Below, in pieces: positions 1 through 8,257 of a stretch of 19,778 nt of DNA; the first letter of the stretch is position 1; each line of letters opens with the position of its first letter. Origin of the DNA: Bacteroidales bacterium. Its GTDB lineage: Bacteria; Bacteroidota; Bacteroidia; Bacteroidales; Bacteroidaceae. The stretch covers positions 1 through 19,778 of the forward strand of contig SFEK01000023.1 in assembly GCA_004557285.1 (NCBI GenBank), in the 5' to 3' direction. The position numbers and the translations under genes are program-made. The notes under the pieces were generated by a model, which saw nothing but the letters and a program-made list of their open reading frames with translations, was not told the origin of the DNA and searched no databases.

Positions 1-13
1 ATCAATAAGTATT

Positions 14-1654
14 ATGGAAAAAAGTGTATTACAGGAAGCACGCATCCATTATCTTCCGCAGCTGCCCAAAGGTTTGCAGGGCAATGTGAAGGTGAAGGAA
101 GGTGCTCCAACACAAAGCGTGGATAACCAGGAAGAAATCAAGAAACTCTTTCCCAATACCTATGGCATGCCCATGGTGGAATTTGTACCGAGCGAGGTTG
201 CGTTGGAAAAGAAAATGAATGTGGGTGTCATCCTCAGCGGTGGACAGGCTCCCGGCGGACACAACGTGATTACTGGACTGTTTGACGCCGTGAAGCGACT
301 GAACCCCGAGAACAAACTCTATGGTTTCATCCTTGGCCCCGGCGGTTTGGTGAACCATAACTATATGGAACTGACTGAGGAAATCGTTGATGAATACCGC
401 AACATGGGCGGATTCGACATGATTGGATCAGGACGTACTAAACTGGAGAAGGAAGACCAGTTTGAAAAGGGTCTTGAAATCATCAGGAAACTCGACATCA
501 ACGCCATTGTCATCATCGGCGGCGACGACTCGAACACCAATGCCTGTGTGCTGGCTGAATATTACGCTGCCAAAAATTATGGCGTACAGGTTATCGGATG
601 CCCGAAGACCATTGATGGCGACCTGAAGAACGAGCAGATTGAAACATCGTTCGGATTTGACACCGCCACCAAAACTTATTCGGAACTGATTGGAAACATT
701 GAGGGCGACTGCAACTCGGCCCGCAAATACTGGCACTTCGTGAAACTGATGGGTCGCTCGGCCAGCCACATTGCCTTGGAGTGTGCCCTGCAATGCCAGC
801 CCAACATCTGTCTCGTGTCGGAGGAGGTGAAGGCCAAGAACATGACACTGAACCAGATTGTGGATGAGCTTTGTGAGGTGATTGCCTGGCGTGCATCACA
901 TGGCATGAACTATGGCGTGGCTTTGGTGCCCGAAGGTCTTATCGAGTTTATCCCCTCTATCGGCAAACTGATTGAAGAACTGAACGACCTGCTGGCCAAC
1001 CACGGCAGCGAATACATGGGGCTCGACGATGAGGCTCAGCGTGCATATGTGCTGGCTCACCTGAGCGATGAAAACAAGCAGACTTTTGCCACATTGCCCG
1101 CCGACGTGGCTCACCAACTGTCGCTGGAAAGAGACCCACACGGAAATGTGCAGGTATCGCTCATCGAAACCGAAAAACTGCTTTCTGACATGTGTGACGC
1201 TCGTTTGGCTGAATGGGCCAAAGAGGGAAAATACACCGGCAAGTTTGCCGCCCAGCACCACTTCTTCGGCTATGAGGGACGTTGCGCCATGCCGTCGAAC
1301 TTTGATGCCAACTATTGCTATGCCCTGGGCACCAGCGCTGCCATGCTGATTGCCAACGACAAGACAGGATATATGGCCATCGTGAAGAATACCACCAAAC
1401 CTACCGACGAGTGGACAGCAGGCGGTGTGCCCATCACCATGATGATGAATATGGAGCGCCGCAACGGCGAGATGAAACCCGTGATCCGCAAGGCACTGGT
1501 TGACCTCAACGGCAAGCCTTTCAAGACATTGGTGGAACACCGTGAATCATGGGCCAAGGACACTTGCTTCATCAATCCCGGTCCGATACAGTATTTCGGT
1601 CCAACCGAAATCTGCAACAGCACTACAAAAACACTTGCTCTGGAAAATGAGTAA
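14..1654 (+). CDS. pfp: Diphosphate-dependent phosphofructokinase (PPi-PFK, long form)
   Basis: Cytoplasmic glycolytic enzyme that interconverts fructose 6-phosphate and fructose 1,6-bisphosphate using pyrophosphate instead of ATP, so the step is reversible. Seen: a glycine-rich phosphate-binding stretch near residues 75-83 (SGGQAPGGH), GGDDS at 169-173, PKTIDGD at 197-203 and MGRSASH at 246-252. The second Asp in GGDDS and the Lys in PKTIDGD are the known marks of pyrophosphate use; ATP enzymes have GGDGS. At 546 residues it fits the long PPi-PFK clade. The ATG at 14 follows an A/T-rich stretch, with only 13 upstream bases visible, so its promoter lies outside the window. A strong hairpin terminator follows directly. 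The gene appears intact. Confidence 0.96.
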   Translation: MEKSVLQEARIHYLPQLPKGLQGNVKVKEGAPTQSVDNQEEIKKLFPNTYGMPMVEFVPSEVALEKKMNVGVILSGGQAPGGHNVITGLFDAVKRLNPENKLYGFILGPGGLVNHNYMELTEEIVDEYRNMGGFDMIGSGRTKLEKEDQFEKGLEIIRKLDINAIVIIGGDDSNTNACVLAEYYAAKNYGVQVIGCPKTIDGDLKNEQIETSFGFDTATKTYSELIGNIEGDCNSARKYWHFVKLMGRSASHIALECALQCQPNICLVSEEVKAKNMTLNQIVDELCEVIAWRASHGMNYGVALVPEGLIEFIPSIGKLIEELNDLLANHGSEYMGLDDEAQRAYVLAHLSDENKQTFATLPADVAHQLSLERDPHGNVQVSLIETEKLLSDMCDARLAEWAKEGKYTGKFAAQHHFFGYEGRCAMPSNFDANYCYALGTSAAMLIANDKTGYMAIVKNTTKPTDEWTAGGVPITMMMNMERRNGEMKPVIRKALVDLNGKPFKTLVEHRESWAKDTCFINPGPIQYFGPTEICNSTTKTLALENE

Positions 1655-1667
1655 TTGATATCCTTAT

Positions 1668-1715
1668 ATGCCAGGATAGCAGGGGCCGTGGCCTGATGCT
1701 TTCCTGGCATTTTTA
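1668..1715 (+). terminator. Rho-independent terminator after pfp
   Basis: A perfect 9-bp stem, ATGCCAGGA at 1668-1676 pairing with TCCTGGCAT at 1702-1710, encloses a GC-rich inner part that can also fold, and is followed by TTTT. It begins 13 bases after the pfp stop and ends about 16 bases before the next start codon. It should end pfp transcripts and may limit read-through into the lysozyme gene. Confidence 0.85.
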
Positions 1716-1730
1716 TGCCATCACCTCGTC

Positions 1731-2588
1731 ATGACATCACGCAAGAACACATACAAACGACAGAGAAAACCACAGACAAGGGGCAGTAAACGCCGCAACG
1801 GCAGGCCAAAGACCTTTCTTGGACAACTGCTGGGCCGCTATCCCCGATGGGCATGGTGGACAGGAGGAATGGCCGTGGTGGCGGTGTATGTGTTTTTGTT
1901 TTATTATTTTTTCGTAGGTCCGTTCGGTTTCAGGTGGCGTGCGCTTTACGGCGACCAGAAATATCCTGAGGGCTATGAAATACGAGGCATCGACATCAGT
2001 CATTACCAGGGCGACATCGACTGGGACTTGCTGCAGAATGCCATGATTGAAAAATGCCCCCTGCGCTTTATCTTGATCAAGGCCACCGAAGGCACCACGC
2101 GTATCGACCCCAAGTTCAAGGACAATTTTGCACAGGCCCTGGAATATGGCTTCATCCGCGGGGCTTATCATTTTTACAGCACCAAGTCGGAGGCAAGAGA
2201 ACAGGCTTATTTCTTCCTGAAACATGTACACCTGCAGGAAGGCGACCTGCCGCCGGTGCTTGATGTGGAACACAAACCCAAGAACAAGAGCGTGGAAGAT
2301 TTTCAGCGAGACATCCTCACTTGGCTGCACATCGTGGAAGACAAATATCATGTGAAGCCGATTATCTATACCTATTATAAATTTAAGACGCTTTATCTCA
2401 ACACCGAAGTGTTTGACGACTATCCATATTGGATAGCCCATTATTATGTGGACAAGGTGGAATATGCCGGGGAATGGAAATTCTGGCAGCACACGGATGC
2501 AGGGCGATTGCCGGGCATCAAGGGCTATGTGGATTTCAATATCTACAACGGCAGTTACTACGACCTGAAGAAACTCACCATACATTGA
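1731..2588 (+). CDS. Membrane-anchored GH25 family lysozyme-like protein
   Basis: Probable peptidoglycan muramidase of glycoside hydrolase family 25. Seen: a very basic N-terminus (residues 1-40, rich in Lys and Arg), one hydrophobic membrane segment at about 41-63, then the GH25 domain from about 84 to the end. Family marks are GIDISHYQG (86-94, with Asp88), VLDVE (176-180, the catalytic Asp-x-Glu pair), YWIAHY (233-238), FWQHTD (251-256) and Asp268 near the C-terminus. A basic tail before a single membrane helix predicts N-in topology, with the enzyme in the periplasm. The start at 1731 lies just after the pfp terminator and leaves almost no room for its own promoter. Transcription probably comes from terminator read-through or a promoter inside pfp. 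The family is clear; whether the role is cell-wall remodelling or defence cannot be told from sequence. Confidence 0.92.
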   Translation: MTSRKNTYKRQRKPQTRGSKRRNGRPKTFLGQLLGRYPRWAWWTGGMAVVAVYVFLFYYFFVGPFGFRWRALYGDQKYPEGYEIRGIDISHYQGDIDWDLLQNAMIEKCPLRFILIKATEGTTRIDPKFKDNFAQALEYGFIRGAYHFYSTKSEAREQAYFFLKHVHLQEGDLPPVLDVEHKPKNKSVEDFQRDILTWLHIVEDKYHVKPIIYTYYKFKTLYLNTEVFDDYPYWIAHYYVDKVEYAGEWKFWQHTDAGRLPGIKGYVDFNIYNGSYYDLKKLTIH

Positions 2589-2608
2589 GTTTGAGGGGGA
2601 TGCTGCCC

Positions 2609-3526
2609 CTATAGATACCAGAGCAGCAGACCGGCAACGGCGATGTATTCTGCACCGCGGTTCACCCTGATGGCGGTGTGCATGTCGGTGATGGTCAGCG
2701 GTCGGTCGTTGTCGCCGATGTAGGGTTTGTCAAACCATTCGCCAAAATATTGGTGTGGACCGCCAAAGCGGCAGTTGAGTATGCCTGCCAATGCGGCTTC
2801 GGGCCAACCGCTGTTAGGACTGGCATGGCACTTGCCGTATCTGAGGACAAAGGGCATCAAACCAAGCCGGCCGGCCGACAAAAGCATCAGCAGGGCGGTG
2901 AGTCGTGCAGGCAGATAATTGGCCGCGTCGTCGATGCGGGCTGCCACCATGCCAAACCGCAGATATCGGGGAGAATGATAGGCTATCATCGAATCGAGCG
3001 TGTTGACCATCTTGTAGCCCAGCATGGCCGGTACGCCACCCACAGCCAACCAAAACAGAGGGGCTATGACTCCGTCGCTCAGGTTTTCGGCCAGTGTCTC
3101 CAATGCCGCTTTCTGCACCTCATCGGCAGTAAGGGCTGTGGTGTCTCTGCCCACGATGCGCGACACCTGTCGGCGACCGTCATCCAGCGAGCGTTCAAGG
3201 GCGATGAAAACTTCTTTTACTTCTCTTGCCAACGTGGTGCCTGACAGGCAATAGAAAATGAACAGGGCTCTGAGCATCATGCCTGCCAAGGGATGAATAT
3301 GGTCGGCCAGATGCAGCAAGAGCCATGAAATGCCAACGGTGGATGCCGTGAGAACGATGGCCAGACATGCGCCCTTGGTGCGCCGCCACGATCCACGGTT
3401 GAGCCAGTGTTCGCCTGCGGCAATACATCGGCCAAAGAACACAATAGGGTGGGGCAAGCGTGATGGATCGCCTAAAAGGCGGTCGAGCAACCATCCAACA
3501 AACAGGGCTAAAGTGTTGTATATCAT
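2609..3526 (-). CDS. cbiB: Adenosylcobinamide-phosphate synthase (CbiB family)
   Basis: Inner-membrane enzyme that joins aminopropanol phosphate (or aminopropanol) to adenosylcobyric acid to form adenosylcobinamide (phosphate). Seen: LDRLLGDP at 14-21 with the following His-Pro, VGRDT at 125-129, ETLAENLSDGVIAP at 143-156 and SPNSGWPEAA at 236-245, all typical of the family, plus several hydrophobic segments (about 53-72, 82-97, 154-172, 207-228 and the C-terminus). Its 305 residues are a normal length. It is the last gene of the B12 operon, 12 bases after the decarboxylase gene that makes its substrate, and it converges on the lysozyme gene with only 20 bases between. In Pseudomonas nomenclature this family is called CobD. 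Confidence 0.95.
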   Translation of the reverse strand: MIYNTLALFVGWLLDRLLGDPSRLPHPIVFFGRCIAAGEHWLNRGSWRRTKGACLAIVLTASTVGISWLLLHLADHIHPLAGMMLRALFIFYCLSGTTLAREVKEVFIALERSLDDGRRQVSRIVGRDTTALTADEVQKAALETLAENLSDGVIAPLFWLAVGGVPAMLGYKMVNTLDSMIAYHSPRYLRFGMVAARIDDAANYLPARLTALLMLLSAGRLGLMPFVLRYGKCHASPNSGWPEAALAGILNCRFGGPHQYFGEWFDKPYIGDNDRPLTITDMHTAIRVNRGAEYIAVAGLLLWYL

Positions 3527-3538
3527 GTGGGTATTTTT

Positions 3539-4609
3539 TTATCGTTGATCTTGATGATGGAGATGTTTCGCTTGGTCCAAAAAGCGCTTGATGGCAGCTG
3601 CCAGACAGTCGTTTTCGTGGGGCAACTGTGCTGCGATGCGGAAATGATGGGGAGTGAGTGTCTTGAAATTGGAGGCGTCGCGGATGAGTATTCCCTCGTG
3701 GGTGGCAAGATGGGTCTTGAGTTGTGCCGCCGTGTGCGTGGCAATGTGGCAGAGCATGAAATTGGTCGAGGTGGGCTGCACGCTGATGTGGGGTAGGGCG
3801 AGCAGCATGGTGCGCAGGCGTTGTGCCTCGGCGAGATAGGATTTCAGGTGGGGTATGGCGTGGAATTGGTGGTCGAGGATATAATGCCCTGCAGCAATAG
3901 CCAGGGCGTTGACCGTCCACGGGCGCAGTCGGCCGCGGATGAGGTTGGCCAGCGGGGCGGCGGCCACGACGTAGCCCAGACGCAAACCGGGAATGGCGCA
4001 CGACTTGGTCATCGAGTGGATGGAGATGACATTGCCCATGGCCACCACCTTGCGGGCATCCAATGATGGCATCGAGGTGCAGTGGGCATAGGATTGGTCG
4101 ATAATCATCAGACGATAGGTTTGGGCCAATGTCTCAAGCACCGCTATGGGCAAGGCATTACCTGTGGGATTGTTGGGATGGCATAACCACAGGGCATGTG
4201 GATTGGGTCGCTGCCACTGATTGTTACAGGAGCATTGGGCCACATCAGCCTCAGTGAGCCAGCTGACCGGCAGTTGTGCGGCATGGCAGGCATCTTCGTA
4301 TTCGGCAAAGGTGGGCTGCATGATATGGTGTGCTTCCATGGGCAGGTTTCGGCAGGCCTCGGCGATGGTGTAGATGGCATCCACGGCACCGTTGGTCACC
4401 ACCACCTCGTCGGGGTTGACATGGCAGTTGTGGGCAATCTTGGTCTCCAACGAACGAGCCTCTGGTTCGGGATAATGGGCTATGACATCGAGGTGAGCCT
4501 CCAAATGGGCCTTGATGGGGCTGATGTCGGCATGGGCAAAGATGTTTGAACTGAAGTTCATGCTGATATCGCCATGCAGGTGCAGGTCGTCTCCGTGTCC
4601 GTCAATCAT
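3539..4609 (-). CDS. cobD: L-threonine-O-3-phosphate decarboxylase (CobD type, PLP-dependent)
   Basis: Class I/II aminotransferase-fold enzyme that would make (R)-1-amino-2-propanol phosphate from L-threonine phosphate for the corrinoid side arm. Seen: an N-terminal HGD motif (12-14) followed by MNFSSN (17-22), NPTG (147-150), Asp171 as the pyridine-nitrogen partner, the PLP lysine Lys202 in SMTKSCAIPGLRLGY, and Arg324 near the C-terminus as the substrate-carboxylate arginine. The fold alone could be mistaken for histidinol-phosphate aminotransferase. Position between cobyric acid synthase and CbiB, plus the N-terminal motif, favours the decarboxylase. It overlaps the upstream cbiP gene by 8 bases, suggesting translational coupling. 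Both ends are rich in His (for example KHLHH near the C-terminus); whether this matters is unknown. The symbol follows Salmonella usage. Confidence 0.9.
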   Translation of the reverse strand: MIDGHGDDLHLHGDISMNFSSNIFAHADISPIKAHLEAHLDVIAHYPEPEARSLETKIAHNCHVNPDEVVVTNGAVDAIYTIAEACRNLPMEAHHIMQPTFAEYEDACHAAQLPVSWLTEADVAQCSCNNQWQRPNPHALWLCHPNNPTGNALPIAVLETLAQTYRLMIIDQSYAHCTSMPSLDARKVVAMGNVISIHSMTKSCAIPGLRLGYVVAAAPLANLIRGRLRPWTVNALAIAAGHYILDHQFHAIPHLKSYLAEAQRLRTMLLALPHISVQPTSTNFMLCHIATHTAAQLKTHLATHEGILIRDASNFKTLTPHHFRIAAQLPHENDCLAAAIKRFLDQAKHLHHQDQR

Positions 4610-6071
4610 CGTTCAATATTTGATATACCAGCTGCATGTTGACATGATGCCTAACATGTGCGGCCAGACGGTTGTAATGGGTTTCTTTATACTGTCGGTA
4701 ATCGGTGCTTGTAATGCTCTTGCCAAGCAGGAAGTTGCAGAAGTCGGCGTTGTCGAAGATGCCGTGCATGTAGGTGCCCATACATCGGCTGTTGAGCAGA
4801 CATCCATCGGTGGTGCCGTCGGTCTTGGTGACAAGCGGCGTGATGTGGCATCCTTCTACAGGCCGGGTGATGCCGGTATGGATTTCGTAGCCGTGAAGCA
4901 CCGTGGAGCATCCATCGATGGTGAATGCCGACTGGCAGGTGTGCTTGTCGTTGGTGAGCGTTGTGCTCACAGGAAGCAGTCCTAAACCGTCGATGTGGGT
5001 GAGCGTACCCTCGCTACATTCGGGGTCGGCAATGTGTTTGCCCATGAGTTGATAACCGCCACAGATGCCCACCACCTTGGTGTGGCCGTTGTCATAGGCT
5101 TGGCAAATGGCCTGGTCAAGACCGGTTTCTCTAAGGAAAAGCATGTCGTCGATGGTGGATTTGCTGCCGGGAATGATGATGATGTCGGCCTGTGCAAGCA
5201 TTTGCTTGTCGGTGGTGTAGAACATGTTCAGACATGGGTTGATGTCGAGGGCGTCGAAATCGGTGAAATTGCTCATGTGGCGCAGTCGCACCACGGCGAT
5301 GTTCACTTTGTCGGCCATCAGGCGACCTTGCATCTTGTCGGTCACCACGCTGTCTTCTTGTTCGATGCCGATGTCGTGGAGATAGGGCACCACACCGAGC
5401 ACGGGCACGCCACAGAGGTGTTCGATCATCTGTCTGCCCTCGTCAAACAGGTGCAGGTCGCCCCTGAACTTGTTGATGATAATGCCCTTGATGCGGTTCT
5501 TGTCTTTGGGCGTCTGCAACATCATGCTGCCGTAAAGACAGGCAAAGATGCCGCCACGGTCGATGTCGCCCACCAGCACTACGGCAGCGTCGGCATGGTG
5601 TGCCATGGGCATGTTCACGATGTCGCGGTCGCGCAGGTTGAGCTCGGATATGCTGCCCGCTCCCTCCAGTACGATGGGGTTGTAGTGAGCGGCCAGACGG
5701 TCGAAGGCCTCGCACGCCTCACGGCGCAGATAATCCTTGCCCTGGCCTCTGAAATAGGCGTAGGCATCTTGGTTGCCAATGGGTTTGCCGTTGAGCACGA
5801 CCTGCGAGGTGTGGTCTGACTGCGGTTTGAGAAGAATGGGATTCATGTCGGTGTGGCAAGGTATGCCGGCGGCTTCGGCCTGTACGGCCTGCGCACGCCC
5901 TATCTCCAGATTGTCGATGGTGGCAAACGAGTTGAGGGCCATGTTTTGTGCCTTGAAGGGGGCGGGCGTATAACCGTCTTGCCTGAATATGCGGCAGAAT
6001 GCGGCGGCGATGACACTCTTGCCTACATCGCTTCCCGTTCCGGCAAACATGATGTTTCTTAGTGTTTTCAT
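4602..6071 (-). CDS. cbiP: Adenosylcobyric acid synthase (CbiP/CobQ), glutamine-hydrolysing
   Basis: Cytoplasmic enzyme that amidates four carboxylates (b, d, e and g) of adenosylcobyrinic acid a,c-diamide using glutamine and ATP. Seen: the DTBS-like ATPase half with P-loop GTGSDVGKS (11-19), FKAQNMALNS (39-48), LEGAGS (135-140), DIDRGG (169-174) and NKFRGD (200-205). The class I glutamine amidotransferase half follows, with nucleophile Cys337 in GICGGYQLMG and catalytic His436 in YMHGIFDN. At 489 residues it is full length. Absence of the cobyrinate-specific CobB/CbiA pattern and the FKAQNMALNS block support CbiP. It starts 4 bases after the permease gene and overlaps the next gene by 8 bases. 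Its presence suggests the cell handles late-stage corrin precursors as well as complete B12. Confidence 0.95.
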   Translation of the reverse strand: MKTLRNIMFAGTGSDVGKSVIAAAFCRIFRQDGYTPAPFKAQNMALNSFATIDNLEIGRAQAVQAEAAGIPCHTDMNPILLKPQSDHTSQVVLNGKPIGNQDAYAYFRGQGKDYLRREACEAFDRLAAHYNPIVLEGAGSISELNLRDRDIVNMPMAHHADAAVVLVGDIDRGGIFACLYGSMMLQTPKDKNRIKGIIINKFRGDLHLFDEGRQMIEHLCGVPVLGVVPYLHDIGIEQEDSVVTDKMQGRLMADKVNIAVVRLRHMSNFTDFDALDINPCLNMFYTTDKQMLAQADIIIIPGSKSTIDDMLFLRETGLDQAICQAYDNGHTKVVGICGGYQLMGKHIADPECSEGTLTHIDGLGLLPVSTTLTNDKHTCQSAFTIDGCSTVLHGYEIHTGITRPVEGCHITPLVTKTDGTTDGCLLNSRCMGTYMHGIFDNADFCNFLLGKSITSTDYRQYKETHYNRLAAHVRHHVNMQLVYQILNDD

Positions 6072-6075
6072 GGAA

Positions 6076-7083
6076 TTATCGGCGTTTCAGAATGACATAG
6101 ATGATGACGGGTGCGCCCACCACGGGGGTTACGGCATTGAGCGGAATGATGCCTTGTTCGCCGGGCAGCACGCAGATGACATTGCACAGCAGGGCCACTG
6201 CCACGCCCGAAAGGATGGTGGCGGGAATGAGCTGACGGTGGTTGTCTGTGGAGAGCATGAGGCGGGCGATGTGGGGTACGGCAAGACCGATGAACCCCAC
6301 TGGACCGCAGAACGCTGTGGTGATGGCTGAGAGCAGACCTGTGATGGCGAGCAGCCAATGGCGCAGTCGGGTGGTGTTGATGCCCAGGTTCTCGGCATAT
6401 TGTTCGCCAAGGAGCAGGGCGTTGAGCGGTTTGATGAGCAGCAGGGTGCCTGTGAGTCCGATGGCGGTTAGCAACGCAAACAGCGGTATCTGCTGCATCG
6501 ACACACCACCGAAATTGCCCAGTCCCCAAATCATGTAGGAATGGACACCCTCTTCGGTAGCGAAGAAATTGAGCAACGAGATGGCCGACGACGAGATGTA
6601 GCCAATCATGATGCCGATGATGAGCAGCATGACAGAACTTCTGACCAATGTGGAGCACAGCAGCAGTACGGCCATCACAGCCATGGCTCCGGCAAACGCT
6701 GCCAGCAGCGTGGCCATGAAACCACTGATGGTGAGACTGCCTGCCGACAATGCGCCGCCCACATGGAGCATCACCAGGGCCACTCCCAGACTTGCACCGC
6801 TGTTGATGCCGAAGATGGAGGGGCCGGCAAGCGGATTGCGGAATGCCGTCTGCAACAGCAGTCCGCTGGCTGCCAATGCACCGCCGCAGAGGCAGGCGGT
6901 GATGGCTTGCGGCAATCGGGTCTGCAGGATGATGTATCGCCAACTCTCACGCTCCACCTCCTCGCCACGCAGGATGTGGATGATATCGCCGACGGGTATT
7001 GGCACCGCACCCAAGATGATGTTGAGGGCAAAGAGTACGACTATGGTGAGCGTGATGACGATGCAGAAGGTGGGGTATCTCAT
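6076..7083 (-). CDS. btuC: Corrinoid ABC transporter permease (BtuC/FecCD family)
   Basis: Polytopic inner-membrane subunit that forms the channel for corrinoid import. Seen: FecCD-family blocks including RLPQAITACLCGGALAASG (56-74), QTAFRNPLAGPS (78-89), the cytoplasmic GEQYAENLGI loop (226-235) expected to contact the ATPase, and GPVGFIGLAVPHIARL (260-275). Its 335 residues and roughly ten hydrophobic segments fit BtuC, FhuB and FecD homologs. The family also carries siderophores and haem, so corrinoid specificity is inferred from the riboswitch-led operon and the flanking B12 genes. It lies 1 base from the binding-protein gene and 4 bases from cbiP. The partner ATPase gene, usually nearby in such loci, is absent here. 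Confidence 0.92.
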   Translation of the reverse strand: MRYPTFCIVITLTIVVLFALNIILGAVPIPVGDIIHILRGEEVERESWRYIILQTRLPQAITACLCGGALAASGLLLQTAFRNPLAGPSIFGINSGASLGVALVMLHVGGALSAGSLTISGFMATLLAAFAGAMAVMAVLLLCSTLVRSSVMLLIIGIMIGYISSSAISLLNFFATEEGVHSYMIWGLGNFGGVSMQQIPLFALLTAIGLTGTLLLIKPLNALLLGEQYAENLGINTTRLRHWLLAITGLLSAITTAFCGPVGFIGLAVPHIARLMLSTDNHRQLIPATILSGVAVALLCNVICVLPGEQGIIPLNAVTPVVGAPVIIYVILKRR

Positions 7084-7084
7084 G

Positions 7085-8245
7085 TTATTGTCGTTTCATT
7101 TTCGTGAAATACACAGGCTGCCCAAGGTCGGTGATCTCGGGATGTGTGATGATGATGAAGTCGCGCAGCAGCAGGTCGGGATGAAACGGGGTATCTTCGT
7201 AGAACGTGCAACTGTTGGTGTCGCAACCATACACCTCGCCCGTGCTGAACGCCTTGAACTGGGCATAACCTTTGTTTTCTGACAGCAGGGCTGCCAGTGT
7301 GCCTTGACTCTGGCCTGCATACCTGACAAGCCACACATCGGCCTGTCCTGATTTTTCGAGCACCGTTTCAAAGGGCAGGGCAAGACTGCCGCTGCTCTTG
7401 TCGCCGGCAAAGGCATAGCCGGCATGGGCATCGGCAATGATGCTGCCGATGGTGCTTCCACCCGCAGGAACATACCACACGGCACTGGTCAACTTGTTCA
7501 TGAGCAGGGTCTTGCCAAGTGGTGCTTCTTGAGCACGTCGTTTCAGCTGCATGTAGTTTTGCTCCACGGCGGCAAACATACTGTCGGCCTCGGCCTCGGC
7601 ACCATAGAGCATGCCATAGAACTTCATCCATTCGGCGCGCCCTAAGGCTGATGTTTCCATGTAGTCGGCTGTCTCGATGATGGGATTGCCCCACTCGTCA
7701 AGTCGGCCATAGCCTCCGCTGTTCTGAAAGGGCGAAATGAGAATGGCATCGGCATCAATGTCGATGATTTTCTCCAAGGTGGGCGAGGTGCCGTTGCCAC
7801 AGTCGGCAATGGTGCCCTTGCGGCATTGTTCGATAATCCACTCGTCGTTGACGTAGGGCAAATCGCATACACCCTTGATGCAGTCGCGCTTGCCTAAGGC
7901 CATCACCAGACTACTATGTACCGTGGTACACACCACCGTGCGTCGCAGCGGAGTGCGAACCACTGTGCCCTGTGGCAGTTGTCGGGGCAGCGGTTGGTCG
8001 GCAGGCACCAGTATGTAGGTGTGCAGGTTCTTGCCCTTGTTCCAGGGGTCGGCGATGGTTGCCACTGTGCAACTGTCGTGCTTCACCAGCTGCAGCAGAC
8101 GGGCATATTTCAGTTTCAGGGTGTCGCCCGCTGATAACGGGGTGTTGCCGGCACCCCGGCCTTGGCATGAGCACAAGACTGCGAGTGTCGGCAACATCAA
8201 CCAGGAGAGCAAACGCAAAGGCTTGCTCGGAAAAATTGTTTTCAC
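7085..8245 (-). CDS. btuF: Corrinoid-binding lipoprotein of the ABC importer (BtuF-like)
   Basis: Periplasmic, lipid-anchored substrate-binding protein with the helix-backbone (class III) fold expected to hand corrinoid to the BtuC-type permease. Seen: an N-terminal hydrophobic signal (about 10-24) ending in a Cys-Ser-Cys pair at 25-27, where LCSC looks like the lipobox. An N-lobe with ALGKRDCIKGVCDLPYVN and SPTLEKIIDIDADAILIS is typical of the family, followed by a long helix and a C-lobe. At 386 residues it is longer than E. coli BtuF but usual for Bacteroidota versions. The start is GTG at 8245; no better in-frame ATG was seen near it. It lies 12 bases after btuG. Specificity for B12 is inferred from context. 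Confidence 0.9.
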   Translation of the reverse strand: MKTIFPSKPLRLLSWLMLPTLAVLCSCQGRGAGNTPLSAGDTLKLKYARLLQLVKHDSCTVATIADPWNKGKNLHTYILVPADQPLPRQLPQGTVVRTPLRRTVVCTTVHSSLVMALGKRDCIKGVCDLPYVNDEWIIEQCRKGTIADCGNGTSPTLEKIIDIDADAILISPFQNSGGYGRLDEWGNPIIETADYMETSALGRAEWMKFYGMLYGAEAEADSMFAAVEQNYMQLKRRAQEAPLGKTLLMNKLTSAVWYVPAGGSTIGSIIADAHAGYAFAGDKSSGSLALPFETVLEKSGQADVWLVRYAGQSQGTLAALLSENKGYAQFKAFSTGEVYGCDTNSCTFYEDTPFHPDLLLRDFIIITHPEITDLGQPVYFTKMKRQ

Positions 8246-8257
8246 GATGCTTTATCT

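Noticed and set aside
1737..2585. Minus-strand open frame of 282 codons
   Set aside because: It mirrors the GH25 gene almost exactly and has no motifs or start context of its own.
2594..2610. Hairpin AGGGG/CCCCT between the convergent lysozyme and cbiB genes
   Set aside because: Only five base pairs and no T-run on either strand, so it is too weak to call as a terminator, though some stop signal is expected here.
3539..4609. Call as histidinol-phosphate aminotransferase (hisC)
   Set aside because: Same fold, but no his genes are nearby, and the N-terminal motif and position between cbiP and cbiB fit CobD decarboxylase better.
4995..5819. Plus-strand open frame of 274 codons
   Set aside because: Antisense to cbiP, which has all catalytic motifs; no recognisable protein features.
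6068..6943. Minus-strand open frame of 291 codons overlapping the permease gene
   Set aside because: It reads the permease gene in another frame and is a His/Arg/Pro-rich low-quality translation; the btuC frame carries the FecCD motifs.
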